The translations under genes were made by a program, and so were the position numbers. From positions 1 to 15,519 of the forward strand of contig JAOTTU010000031.1 in NCBI GenBank assembly GCA_029864225.1: a stretch of 15,519 nucleotides of DNA. Reading direction: 5' to 3'. Below the pieces are notes generated by a model. That model worked only from the letters and a program-made list of their open reading frames with translations, did not search any database and was not told the DNA's origin. The stretch is from Gammaproteobacteria bacterium (GTDB lineage Bacteria; Pseudomonadota; Gammaproteobacteria; UBA9214). Within the stretch, counting starts at the first letter, position 1. The number at the start of each line of letters is the position of its first letter. Shown in pieces: positions 5,998-14,005 of the stretch.

Positions 5998-8277
5998 TCA
6001 AAAAAATGTTCCGATCGTGAACTGGAATTTCTGCAACTCATCCTCCGGTTCTTCATTGATCGGGTAACCCAGGCTGATCGAGAGCGGGCCCATCGGCGAG
6101 AGCCACAGTCCAGCCAGGCCGACAGAATACCTCAATTCGCCAGTATCGAAATCCCCGAAATTATCGAAGACATTGCCGATATCCAAGAACGCGCTCATCC
6201 GGAAGGACTTGGAATCCTCGAAAAACGGCACCGGAAAGATCAGTTCGGCATTACCCACCACCCGGAAGCTGCCACCGATCGGGTTGCCGTTCGCGTCTCG
6301 CGGCCCCAGGGTATTATCCTCGAAACCACGCACCGAGCGCACGCCGCCGGCGAAGAAGTTCTCGAAAAACGGCAGCTGCTCAAAGTCGCCGTAGCCCTCC
6401 CCGTAGCCCAGTTCCCCATTCAGCGACAGGGTCAGGTTCCTGGTCAGCGGCACGAATTGCTGTTGCCGGTAGTTCAGCTTGTAATATTCGAGACCGGAGC
6501 CCGGTACCGTGGTCTCCACAGCGACCCGCATGAGTCCGCCGCGGTCTGCGAAGATCGCCTTGTTGCGGGTGTCATGGCTCCAGCTGCCGGTGAGCTTGAT
6601 ATTGTCGTAGTTATCACCATGCTGATTGATAAAGTCGAATACCTCGGCGGGTGAACCCGTGGTCGGCTTGAGCTCGATATTCTCGTACTCGGTGTTCAGG
6701 AAGATCCGCTCAAACTCGGTAATCGGAATACCGAAGCTGATATTGGCGCCGAATGAATCGGTCGTGTAGTCGGAGAGGTTGGCCTCGTCCGCGTCGGTCT
6801 CGCGGTAATACGAACCAAATCCGCGGCTGATTCCGTCGATCGTGTAATAGGGGTTGGTATAGGAAAAACTGTATACGGTGTTGACATCACTGTTGTTGAA
6901 GGCAAAGCTGACGCGCTTGCCCCTGCCGAGAAAGTTGTCCTGCGAGACGCTCGCATTGAATAGCAGGCCCGAGGACTGTGAGTAGCCGACGCCTGCGGTG
7001 ATGCTGCCGGAGGATGTCTCGGTGACCGAATAGTTGACATCGACCTGGTCCGTAGTCCCCGGCACCGTGGGAGTTTCGACGTTGACGTCCTCGAAGTAGC
7101 CCAGCCGCTGCAGGCGGGCACGCGAGCGCTCCACCTTCTCGGCGGAGAACCAGCCGGCCTCCATCTGGCGCATTTCGCGGCGCAGGACCTCATCACGCGT
7201 GGCCACATTGCCTTCCACGTTCACACGTCGCACATAGACCCGGTCGCCGGGATCGATAAAGAAGGCCAGTGAAACCTCGTTGTTCTCGTCATCCAGCTCC
7301 GGGACCGTATTGACATTGGCGAATGCATAGCCGTGATCACCCAGTTTGGCACTGATCCGTTCCACCGCCTCAGTCACCCGTTTGCGGGAGAACACGTCTT
7401 TCGGATTGATCCTGACCAGCGGGAAGAGTTCCTCCGGCTCGACCACCAGGTCACCCGACAGGGTGACTTCGCTGATACTGTACTGCTCGCCTTCACTGAT
7501 ATTGATAGTGATGTAGATGTCTTTCTTGTCAGGCGTGATGGAAACCTGGGTGGAGGTGATATTGAAATTCAGGTGGCCGCGATCGAGGTAGAAGGAGCGC
7601 AGTATCTCCAGGTCCGCCGCGAGCTTCTGCTTCGAATACTGGTCGTTCTTGGTAATGAAGGAAAAGATGCCAGGGCTACTGAGGGTGAAATCATCAAGCA
7701 GTTCCTTGTCTGTGTGGCGTTGATTCCCCACGATATTGATCTGCTTGATCCTGGCTGCCTGTCCTTCCGCTATGTCGATCAGGATGCCGACGCGGTTTCT
7801 TTCCAGCGGGGTCACCGTGGTATCGAGCCTTACCGCATATTTGCCCCTGCTGAAATACTGGCGCTGCAGCTCCTGTTCGACCTTGTCGAGCAGGGAACGG
7901 TCGAACACCCTGCCCTCGGCCAGCCCGATCTGCTTGAGGCCATTGAGCAGTTCCTCGGTCTCCAGGTCCCGGTTACCCTTGATCTCTATACTGCTGACCG
8001 CGGCACGCTCCGTGACATGGACGACCAGGACATCCCCATCCTGCTCCAGGTAAACATCATTGAAGAAACCGGTCTTGAACAAGGCCCTGATCGCAGCCGC
8101 TGAACCATCAGTATCGATGCTGTCGCCGACCTTGACCGGCAGATAATTGAACACCGTGCCGGCCGAGATTCGCTGCAGCCCCTCTACCCGTACGTCCTTG
8201 ACCACAAACGGTTCAAATGCGCGGGCCGTCCCGGACAGCAGCAGGAACAACAACAGGATGTGGAAGACGGTTCTCAT
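5998..8277 (-). CDS. bamA: Outer membrane protein assembly factor BamA
   Basis: Central Omp85-family channel of the BAM complex; folds beta-barrel proteins into the outer membrane. The 759-residue precursor has a signal peptide (1-20, cut after ARA). Five POTRA domains fill about residues 22-420, recognisable by repeated strand starts such as VRVEGLQRIS, IEIKGNRDLE, INIVGNQRHTD, VTLSGD and VNVEGNVATRDE. A 16-strand barrel follows. The VRGF motif of barrel loop 6 is at 649-652, and the protein ends in Phe, as expected of a BAM substrate signal. It is about 50 residues shorter than E. coli BamA, with no domain missing that I can see. The ATG lacks a clear Shine-Dalgarno. It sits 32 nt after rseP. 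Confidence 0.97.
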   Translation of the reverse strand: MRTVFHILLLFLLLSGTARAFEPFVVKDVRVEGLQRISAGTVFNYLPVKVGDSIDTDGSAAAIRALFKTGFFNDVYLEQDGDVLVVHVTERAAVSSIEIKGNRDLETEELLNGLKQIGLAEGRVFDRSLLDKVEQELQRQYFSRGKYAVRLDTTVTPLERNRVGILIDIAEGQAARIKQINIVGNQRHTDKELLDDFTLSSPGIFSFITKNDQYSKQKLAADLEILRSFYLDRGHLNFNITSTQVSITPDKKDIYITINISEGEQYSISEVTLSGDLVVEPEELFPLVRINPKDVFSRKRVTEAVERISAKLGDHGYAFANVNTVPELDDENNEVSLAFFIDPGDRVYVRRVNVEGNVATRDEVLRREMRQMEAGWFSAEKVERSRARLQRLGYFEDVNVETPTVPGTTDQVDVNYSVTETSSGSITAGVGYSQSSGLLFNASVSQDNFLGRGKRVSFAFNNSDVNTVYSFSYTNPYYTIDGISRGFGSYYRETDADEANLSDYTTDSFGANISFGIPITEFERIFLNTEYENIELKPTTGSPAEVFDFINQHGDNYDNIKLTGSWSHDTRNKAIFADRGGLMRVAVETTVPGSGLEYYKLNYRQQQFVPLTRNLTLSLNGELGYGEGYGDFEQLPFFENFFAGGVRSVRGFEDNTLGPRDANGNPIGGSFRVVGNAELIFPVPFFEDSKSFRMSAFLDIGNVFDNFGDFDTGELRYSVGLAGLWLSPMGPLSISLGYPINEEPEDELQKFQFTIGTFF

Positions 8278-8309
8278 TATTGTTTCGTTTGGACAGGTCG
8301 TAAGCGGTG

Positions 8310-9680
8310 TTATTCAAAGAACCTTGCCAGGTCGTTGTAAAACGCCAGTGACATCAACAAAAGCAGCAGGATAATTCCTACCCGCTGACCGAACATCTGG
8401 ACCGCTTCAGAGACCGGGCTGCCCTTCAACATCTCGATCAGGTAATACATCAGGTGTCCACCATCCAGGATCGGGATCGGCAACAGATTCAGTACACCCA
8501 GGCTGACACTGACAATGGCCAGAAAGCCCAGAAAGGCGGTGAGACCGATGGCAGCCGACTGGCCCGCATAACGGGCAATACTGATCGGCCCGCTGAGGTT
8601 CTCGACAGAGGCCTTTCCTCTGACCATTTTCCACAAGGTCCTCAACGTCAGTGTCGACATTCCCCAGGTCTTTCCGAGGGCGGCCGGGACTGCCTCGAGC
8701 GGGCCATAGCGGACAACGACGCGCATTGTAGCATGCTCATCGGCATCCGGAAGACGCACATAAGCGCCGATACGCCCTACCGTTTTGCCCGCGTCTTCGG
8801 CAGCCCGCGGGGTCACGTCGAAGTCCAGCAGTTCATCTCCCCGCTGCACCTGCACCGCTATCGACTGGCCGGGCCGGGCCCGCACGTATTCGACCCACTG
8901 GTTCCAGTCCTTCAGCGCGACCCCATCCGCCGCCACGACCAGGTCAGCGGCACGCAGGCCGGCCTGCTCTGCCGCGCCGCCGGCAACCAGCCGGTCGATC
9001 ATGGCGGGATAGACCGGGCGCCAGGGCTTGATTCCCAGATTTTCCAGCACCCCGCCCTTATCCAAGAGGCGGGTGGACTCATCCAGTCTGACCCGCACAC
9101 GCCTGTCATTACCTTGTGGGTCCCGCACCCCGACCTCGAACGAGGCCTGCTCGTCCAGACCGGCATCCAGCAGGGCAAGGACTGCCGCCTCCCAGCTGTT
9201 CGTCGGCTTGTCCTTGATGCTGCGTATCTCGTCACCCGGCATGAAGCCGGCCTGTTCGGCGGGTGAGTCGGTCATCAACTCGCCGATGACCGGGCGCAGT
9301 CCCGGAACCCCGCTGACGAACATGATCCAGTAGGCCGCGATGGCAAACAGGAAGTTGAACAATGGCCCGGCGCTGACCACCGCGATCCGCGTGGACAGGG
9401 GCTGCTGGTTGAACGCCCGGTGCTGCTCAGCCGCGGCAACCTCACCCTCGCGTTCATCCAGCATCTTGACATAACCGCCGAGCGGGATGGCCGCCACCAC
9501 CAGTTCGGTGTCGTCGGCGCCGAAACGCCGGCTCCACAAGGGTTTCCCGAAACCAACCGAGAAACGCAGGACCTTGACACCGAGCCTCCTGGCCACCCAG
9601 AAATGCCCGAATTCGTGGACCGTGACAAGGATACCGATCGCGACAATGAAGGCGCTTGTAGAGAGCAACACACCGTTCAC
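8310..9680 (-). CDS. rseP: Site-2 zinc metalloprotease RseP
   Basis: Inner-membrane intramembrane protease. In relatives it makes the second cut in the anti-sigma factor RseA/MucA and so releases sigma-E under envelope stress; it also clears signal peptide remnants. The 456-residue product has the HEFGH zinc motif at 22-26 in the first membrane segment, the same position as in E. coli. Two PDZ domains lie in about 110-290. The third zinc ligand is Asp406 in NLLPIPILDGGH, and a last membrane helix lies near 432-447. The start is GTG (9680-9678), overlapping the dxr stop as GTGA, with AGGC about 7 nt upstream. Its place before bamA and skp joins stress sensing to outer-membrane assembly. Called mucP in Pseudomonas. 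Confidence 0.96.
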   Translation of the reverse strand: MNGVLLSTSAFIVAIGILVTVHEFGHFWVARRLGVKVLRFSVGFGKPLWSRRFGADDTELVVAAIPLGGYVKMLDEREGEVAAAEQHRAFNQQPLSTRIAVVSAGPLFNFLFAIAAYWIMFVSGVPGLRPVIGELMTDSPAEQAGFMPGDEIRSIKDKPTNSWEAAVLALLDAGLDEQASFEVGVRDPQGNDRRVRVRLDESTRLLDKGGVLENLGIKPWRPVYPAMIDRLVAGGAAEQAGLRAADLVVAADGVALKDWNQWVEYVRARPGQSIAVQVQRGDELLDFDVTPRAAEDAGKTVGRIGAYVRLPDADEHATMRVVVRYGPLEAVPAALGKTWGMSTLTLRTLWKMVRGKASVENLSGPISIARYAGQSAAIGLTAFLGFLAIVSVSLGVLNLLPIPILDGGHLMYYLIEMLKGSPVSEAVQMFGQRVGIILLLLLMSLAFYNDLARFFE

Positions 9681-10885
9681 GAGCTTGCCTGCATCCGGCC
9701 CGAGCCGATGTAGTCCCTTGCCTGGCAGCGCGCTGCGGCATCATCCTCGAGTATCGCCTGCAGCGATGCCGCATCATGCACCGTGCAGTGCTCCATGACA
9801 TGTTCAATAAGCCGCGGGATCGAGGTGAAGGCAATCTGCTGATCGAGAAATGCCTGCACGGCCACTTCATTGGCCGCATTGAGGATGGCCGGCGCAGTAC
9901 CGCCCTTCTCCCAGGCATGACAGGCCAGCCCCAGGCAGGGAAAACGTTCCTTGTCCGGGTCTTCGAACTGCAGGGACCCGACAGCCGTCAGGTCCAGTTG
10001 CCGTGCACCCGAGTCGATCCTGTCCGGCCAGGCCAGTGCGTGGGTGATGGGAATGCGCATGTCCGGATTCCCCAGCTGGGCGAGCACGGAACCATCGTCG
10101 TATTCCACCATGGAGTGCAGGATGCTCTGGGGGTGGATGAGGACCTTGATCTTTTCCAGTGGCAGGTCAAACAGCCAGCCGGCCTCGATGACCTCAAGAC
10201 CCTTGTTCATCATGGTGGCCGAATCAACGGATATCTTGCGCCCCATCTCCCAGTTGGGATGCGCGCAGGCCTGCGCCGGTGTCACCCTGGCGAGCTCTGC
10301 GATCGGCAGGGTCCTGAACGGGCCGCCGGAAGCCGTCAGCATGATCTTGCGGACACCGCGCGGTGCCTGACCGGCGACATAGTTGTCCGGCATGCACTGG
10401 AGAATGGCGTTGTGCTCGCTGTCGATCGGCAGCAGCACAGCCTGGTTGTCGCGCACGGCCTGCATGAACAAGGCACCGGACATGACCAGTGCCTCCTTGT
10501 TCGCCAGCAATACGCGCTTGCCCTGCCTGGCGGCCTCGAGGCTGGGCAACAGGCCGGCCGCGCCGACGATGGCTGCCATCACACAGTCCACCTCGGGCAA
10601 ACCGGCCACCTCCATCAGCGCATCACTGCCACCCAGCACCCGGACATCCGCTGCCGTGTCGCGCAGCCTGTCCGTCAGCCGCTGGGCCGCATCCGGGTCC
10701 GCCATGACGGCGTAGCGCGGCCGGAAACGTTGACACTGCCCGGCCAGGGCCTCGACATCGGTATTTGCCGTCAGCGCCACGACATGAAACCTGTCGGGGT
10801 ACCTGGACACGACATCCAGGGTATTCACTCCGATAGAACCGGTCGCGCCCAGTATGGTTATGCCTGCCGGTGGTGAATCATGCAT
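9677..10885 (-). CDS. dxr: 1-deoxy-D-xylulose 5-phosphate reductoisomerase
   Basis: Converts DXP to 2-C-methyl-D-erythritol 4-phosphate with NADPH, the committed step of the MEP isoprenoid pathway. The product feeds undecaprenyl carrier lipid made by the nearby uppS. I chose the ATG at 10885, giving 402 residues (E. coli 398); the frame is open to a TTG at 10894, which has no well-spaced Shine-Dalgarno. The NADPH-binding GATGSIG is at 13-19. LANKEALV is at 127-134. The metal ligands are Asp155 and Glu157 in DSEHN, and Glu231 in MMNKGLE. The flexible loop HPNWEMGRKISVDSATM begins at 209. The gene overlaps rseP by 4 nt (GTGA). Its place after cdsA is the Pseudomonas-type order. Confidence 0.97.
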   Translation of the reverse strand: MHDSPPAGITILGATGSIGVNTLDVVSRYPDRFHVVALTANTDVEALAGQCQRFRPRYAVMADPDAAQRLTDRLRDTAADVRVLGGSDALMEVAGLPEVDCVMAAIVGAAGLLPSLEAARQGKRVLLANKEALVMSGALFMQAVRDNQAVLLPIDSEHNAILQCMPDNYVAGQAPRGVRKIMLTASGGPFRTLPIAELARVTPAQACAHPNWEMGRKISVDSATMMNKGLEVIEAGWLFDLPLEKIKVLIHPQSILHSMVEYDDGSVLAQLGNPDMRIPITHALAWPDRIDSGARQLDLTAVGSLQFEDPDKERFPCLGLACHAWEKGGTAPAILNAANEVAVQAFLDQQIAFTSIPRLIEHVMEHCTVHDAASLQAILEDDAAARCQARDYIGSGRMQASS

Positions 10886-10908
10886 CGCTGTCAATACCTG
10901 TATTCATG

Positions 10909-10936
10909 TCTGCTGTAATAGATCTGCTGTAGTAGA
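10909..10936. repeat. 14-bp tandem duplication between dxr and cdsA
   Basis: Two adjacent 14-bp units, TCTGCTGTAATAGA (10909-10922) and TCTGCTGTAGTAGA (10923-10936), differ at one base. They fill much of the 68-nt spacer between the cdsA stop and the dxr start. This looks like a simple slippage duplication. I see no promoter or terminator in the spacer. Confidence 0.7.
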
Positions 10937-10953
10937 TGGATTGACCGCGCAGA

Positions 10954-11772
10954 TCAAAGTTCCAGCCAGTAAAGTCCCAGCAGAAAAACCGGGGCCGCTG
11001 CCGTCAGGCTATCGATACGGTCGAGGACCCCGCCGTGCCCGGGGATGATATGGCTGCTGTCCTTGATCCCGTGCTGGCGCTTCATCAGACTCTCCAGCAG
11101 GTCACCAACGATGGAAAACAACACCGTGAGCAGCGAGACCAGTACCAGCCCGGCCGTCCATCTGAGCGACTGGCTGTACAGCAGGCCGACCAGCAGCGCG
11201 AACAGGCCGCTGGTGACAACAGCGCCGTAGACGCCCTGCCAGGTCTTGCCGGGACTGACGACGGGTGCCAGCTTGGTGCGCCCCCAGCGGCGTCCCGCGA
11301 AATAGGCGCCACTGTCCGCAAGCCAGATCAGCACCAGCAGGAACAGGGTAAACAACGGACCGTCCTGCTCCCGTCCGTGCAACATCACCAGCGCCGCCCA
11401 GGCAGGCAACATGACCAGCAGGCCGACCACAGACTTCATAAGCCGAACCCGTGCGCTAGACTGGGTACTGATTTTTGCCCGACTTACCCAGTACAGCGCC
11501 CCCAGCCACCACAGCAATGCGGCAACCAGCAGGCTATCGATCAGTGCCTCCAGTGGTGTCATCCAGGCAAGCCAGCACAGCAACACAATAATGGCCGGGT
11601 AAAGCAGCTGGGCCGGGACCGACTGCAGCGGCACCATGCGGGCCCATTCCCACAGCCCGATCCCCATGATCAGGGCCAGTATCAGCGCCACTGCATCTGT
11701 CGGGAGAAACAGGATACCGCCAACGACAAGCGGTATCATGATCGCTGCCGAGATCAGGCGGGTTTTAAGCAC
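10954..11772 (-). CDS. cdsA: Phosphatidate cytidylyltransferase (CDP-diacylglycerol synthase)
   Basis: Makes CDP-diacylglycerol from phosphatidic acid and CTP, the branch point for phosphatidylethanolamine, phosphatidylglycerol and cardiolipin; inner membrane. The 272-residue protein is hydrophobic with about seven to eight membrane segments. The family signature lies near the C-terminus at about 228-254, with SLMKRQHGIKDSS, HIIPGHGG and the closing DRID including its conserved acidic residues. The start is GTG (11772-11770), inside the last codons of uppS with an 8-nt overlap. GGAG lies 10 nt before it, within uppS, so coupling is likely. It is followed by dxr after a 68-nt spacer. Confidence 0.96.
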   Translation of the reverse strand: MLKTRLISAAIMIPLVVGGILFLPTDAVALILALIMGIGLWEWARMVPLQSVPAQLLYPAIIVLLCWLAWMTPLEALIDSLLVAALLWWLGALYWVSRAKISTQSSARVRLMKSVVGLLVMLPAWAALVMLHGREQDGPLFTLFLLVLIWLADSGAYFAGRRWGRTKLAPVVSPGKTWQGVYGAVVTSGLFALLVGLLYSQSLRWTAGLVLVSLLTVLFSIVGDLLESLMKRQHGIKDSSHIIPGHGGVLDRIDSLTAAAPVFLLGLYWLEL

Positions 11773-12514
11773 CCTTCAACTGCTCCGCCTGGTCCCCGGT
11801 ACGACCAAAACGACGTTGTCGGTTGGCAAACGACTCCAAGGCCTCATCCAGCGCGTGTTCATTGAAGGCCGGCCACAGGACATCGGTAAAATAGAGTTCG
11901 GTATAGGCCAGCTGCCACAACAGGAAATTGCTGACGCGCTGCTCACCGCCGGTACGGATAAAGAGGTCGGGCGCGGGCAGGTCCGCCAGGGCGATCTCGC
12001 AGTTGATCATATCCGGCGTGATGTCCTCGGGTTTAATCTCGCCGGAGGCAACACGCCGGGCAATGACACGCAGTGCCTCGGTTATGTCCCACTGCCCCCC
12101 GTAGTTCGCGGCGATAATCAGATCCATGGCCGTGTTCGCACGGGTCTTGTCCTCGGCCTGTGTAATCTGTTCGCGCAGGTCCTTGGGGAAGGCATAACGA
12201 TCGCCGATAAAGCGCACCCGGATACCGTTCTGGTGCAGGGCCTCGACTTCCTTTTTCAGGGTGCGGATAAACAGATCCATCAGCAGGCCGACCTCATCAC
12301 GCGGGCGCCGCCAGTTCTCGCTGCTGAAGGCAAATAGTGTCAGTGCCCTTATGCCCTTGTTACGGCAAGCCTTGACGATGGTCTTGACCGCCTTGACGCC
12401 CTCGCGGTGCCCGACATAGCGCGGCAGCATGCGCGCCCGCGCCCAACGGCCGTTGCCGTCCATGATGATGGCGATATGCTGAGGCAGGCCGTTGGATTTC
12501 TTGGTGCTTGTCAT
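11765..12514 (-). CDS. uppS: Undecaprenyl diphosphate synthase (cis-prenyltransferase)
   Basis: Adds isopentenyl units to farnesyl diphosphate to give C55 undecaprenyl diphosphate, the lipid carrier for peptidoglycan and O-antigen; cytoplasmic, membrane-associated. The 249-residue protein carries the first conserved region, IAIIMDGNGRWA, with catalytic Asp19. FAFSSENWRRP follows, and the C-terminal RTGGEQRVSNFLLWQLAYTE block supplies diphosphate-binding Arg and Glu residues. Length and motifs match the bacterial family (E. coli 253). The start ATG is 34 nt after frr and lacks a clear Shine-Dalgarno. The 3' end overlaps cdsA by 8 nt. Also called ispU. Confidence 0.97.
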   Translation of the reverse strand: MTSTKKSNGLPQHIAIIMDGNGRWARARMLPRYVGHREGVKAVKTIVKACRNKGIRALTLFAFSSENWRRPRDEVGLLMDLFIRTLKKEVEALHQNGIRVRFIGDRYAFPKDLREQITQAEDKTRANTAMDLIIAANYGGQWDITEALRVIARRVASGEIKPEDITPDMINCEIALADLPAPDLFIRTGGEQRVSNFLLWQLAYTELYFTDVLWPAFNEHALDEALESFANRQRRFGRTGDQAEQLKGA

Positions 12515-12548
12515 CTCAATAGAAGAATAAACAGCAGTGGCTGCCGGG

Positions 12549-13106
12549 CTAGACTTCCATTAGCTCCGCTTCTTTCTGGGTCACGATGCTGTCGACATCG
12601 GCCACGTGTTTGTCCGTAATACGCTGGATATCATCCTGGGCCTTGCGCTCGTCGTCTTCGGATATCTCCTTTTCCTTGAGCAGGTCCTTAAAGTCACTGT
12701 TGGCATCACGGCGGATATTGCGGATCGCCACTTTCGCAGCCTCGCCGTCGTTACGCACCACCTTGGCCAGGTTACGGCGAGTTTCCTCGGTCAGTGGCGG
12801 CAGCGGTATGCGCATCACCATGCCTGCGGTTGCCGGGTTGAGCCCCAGGTCGGAGGAGATGATCGCCTTCTCGATGACCTGTACCATCTGTTTCTCCCAG
12901 GGTGTCACCGCCAGGGTGCGGGAATCTTCAATGGAAATATTGGCAACCTGGGATATCGGCACCTGGCTGCCGTAGTAATCGACAGTCAAATGATCAAGCA
13001 GGCTGGGGTGGGCCCGGCCAGTGCGCACCTTGCTCAGCGACTGCTTCAGCGCCTCGATGCTCTTGTCCATACGTTCACTGGCGTCCTTTTTGATGTCTTC
13101 GATCAT
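12549..13106 (-). CDS. frr: Ribosome recycling factor
   Basis: Works with EF-G to split the post-termination ribosome complex. The 185-residue product has exactly the E. coli length. It opens with MIEDIKKDASERMDKSIEAL and the conserved VRTGRAHPSLLD, which belong to the three-helix bundle. The middle (about 31-104) is domain II, including ISIEDSRTLAVTPWEKQMV. The C-terminal helix contains the NLAKVV and IRNIRRDAN segments. AGGAGAG in the end of pyrH lies about 8 nt before the ATG, and only 3 nt separate it from the pyrH stop, so the two are co-transcribed. Confidence 0.98.
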   Translation of the reverse strand: MIEDIKKDASERMDKSIEALKQSLSKVRTGRAHPSLLDHLTVDYYGSQVPISQVANISIEDSRTLAVTPWEKQMVQVIEKAIISSDLGLNPATAGMVMRIPLPPLTEETRRNLAKVVRNDGEAAKVAIRNIRRDANSDFKDLLKEKEISEDDERKAQDDIQRITDKHVADVDSIVTQKEAELMEV

Positions 13107-13109
13107 CCT

Positions 13110-13823
13110 TCAACTCTCCTGCTCTACCAAGGTTCCCACATTGTCCCCGGCGACAATCCGCCCCAAATGGCCAGGCTCGAATATATTGAACACCCGCACC
13201 GGCATGTTGTGTTCATTGCACAGCACCAGCGCCGTGGCATCCATCACCGCCAGTTTGCGCTTCAACGCCTCGTCAAAGGTCAGCCTGTCATACAGGGTCG
13301 CATCCTTGTTGGTCACCGGATCGGCCGAATAGATGCCATCAACCTTGGTGGCTTTCAGCATGATATCGGCATCGATCTCGATGGCGCGCAGGCTGGCGGC
13401 CGAATCCGTGGTAAAAAACGGGTTGCCCGTGCCGGCAGCGAAAATCACCACCCGCCCTTTTTCCAGGTGGCGGATCGCCCGCCCGCGGATGTAGGGCTCA
13501 CATACCTGGTTTATTCGCAGGGCCGACATCACCCGGCTATTTGCGCCAGCCTTGTCCAGGGCATCCTGCAGCGCCAGGGAATTGATCACCGTAGCCAGCA
13601 TCCCCATGTGATCGCCGGTCACCCGGTCCATCCCGCGCGAGGCCATGCCGGCACCCCGGACAATATTGCCGCCACCGATGACCAGGCCGATCTGTACGCC
13701 GGTTGAACTGACTGTGTGAATCTCGCCGGCGATGCGCTGGATCACCTCCGGATCAATCCCGTGGTCCTGGGCACCCATCAGGGCCTCACCGCTAAGCTTC
13801 AACAGTATCCGCTGGTATCGCAC
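13110..13823 (-). CDS. pyrH: UMP kinase
   Basis: Phosphorylates UMP to UDP with ATP in pyrimidine nucleotide synthesis; cytoplasmic hexamer of the amino acid kinase fold. The 237-residue product has the ATP-binding LLKLSGEAL at 7-15, the glycine-rich VIGGGNIVRG near 48-57, the GTGNPFFTTDSAA nucleotide loop, and the KATKVDGIYSADP segment. Length fits the family (E. coli 241). The start is GTG at 13823, with a strong GAGG Shine-Dalgarno (13834-13831) and 7-nt spacing. It is the first gene after the tsf terminator, so a promoter should lie in 13835-13918, but I cannot pick one with confidence. A palindrome abuts the ribosome binding site. Confidence 0.97.
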   Translation of the reverse strand: MRYQRILLKLSGEALMGAQDHGIDPEVIQRIAGEIHTVSSTGVQIGLVIGGGNIVRGAGMASRGMDRVTGDHMGMLATVINSLALQDALDKAGANSRVMSALRINQVCEPYIRGRAIRHLEKGRVVIFAAGTGNPFFTTDSAASLRAIEIDADIMLKATKVDGIYSADPVTNKDATLYDRLTFDEALKRKLAVMDATALVLCNEHNMPVRVFNIFEPGHLGRIVAGDNVGTLVEQES

Positions 13824-13834
13824 ACTTTTTCCTC

Positions 13835-13853
13835 ATATCTATCAGATAGATAT
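13835..13853. promoter_or_regulatory. Perfect 19-bp palindrome upstream of pyrH
   Basis: ATATCTATC and GATAGATAT are exact inverted repeats around one central base. The element ends directly against the pyrH Shine-Dalgarno (13831-13834). In RNA it could form an 8-bp AU-rich hairpin with a 3-nt loop, and in DNA it could be a dimeric repressor site. A second, shorter palindrome, ATTCATGAAT, lies just upstream at 13859-13868. The function is unknown. Confidence 0.35.
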
Positions 13854-13918
13854 AGAATATTCATGAATTCCTGTAGAACCGGTACCATTGTCTTACTTTT
13901 CCGTCCTCAATGCCATGC

Positions 13919-13949
13919 AAAAAAAACGGGGTCGACTTCCGACCCCGTT
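13919..13949 (-). terminator. Intrinsic terminator after rpsB-tsf
   Basis: On the minus strand AACGGGGTCG and CGACCCCGTT form a perfect 10-bp GC-rich stem with a 5-nt loop (13935-13939), running straight into a tract of eight T (13926-13919). It lies about 56 nt after the tsf stop and about 95 nt before the pyrH start. It is a strong rho-independent terminator separating the translation genes from the pyrH-rnhB block. Confidence 0.92.
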
Positions 13950-14005
13950 GGTTGTGTCTTTCAGGTTCACTGAAGATCCGTTGACATAGCGGCTGTGGTC
14001 TCGCG

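Noticed and set aside
9776..10876. 366-codon open frame on the plus strand, opposite dxr
   Set aside because: It is the antisense shadow of a clear dxr gene in GC-rich DNA. Its translation is low-complexity and His/Gln/Gly/Arg-rich, with no recognisable domain.
10930..10960. GAACTT on the minus strand at the end of cdsA as a sigma-E -35 element for dxr/rseP
   Set aside because: No TCTGA-like -10 occurs at 16-17 nt spacing. The hexamer is made by the last cdsA codons.
12606..13706. 366-codon open frame on the plus strand, across frr and pyrH
   Set aside because: It runs antisense to two well-supported genes and spans their junction. It has no domain or ribosome binding site that I can see.
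13882..13910. TTGAGG ... TGGTAC as a sigma-70 promoter for pyrH
   Set aside because: The spacing is 17 nt, but the -10 matches the consensus at only two of six positions. A promoter is expected here, yet this pair is not convincing.
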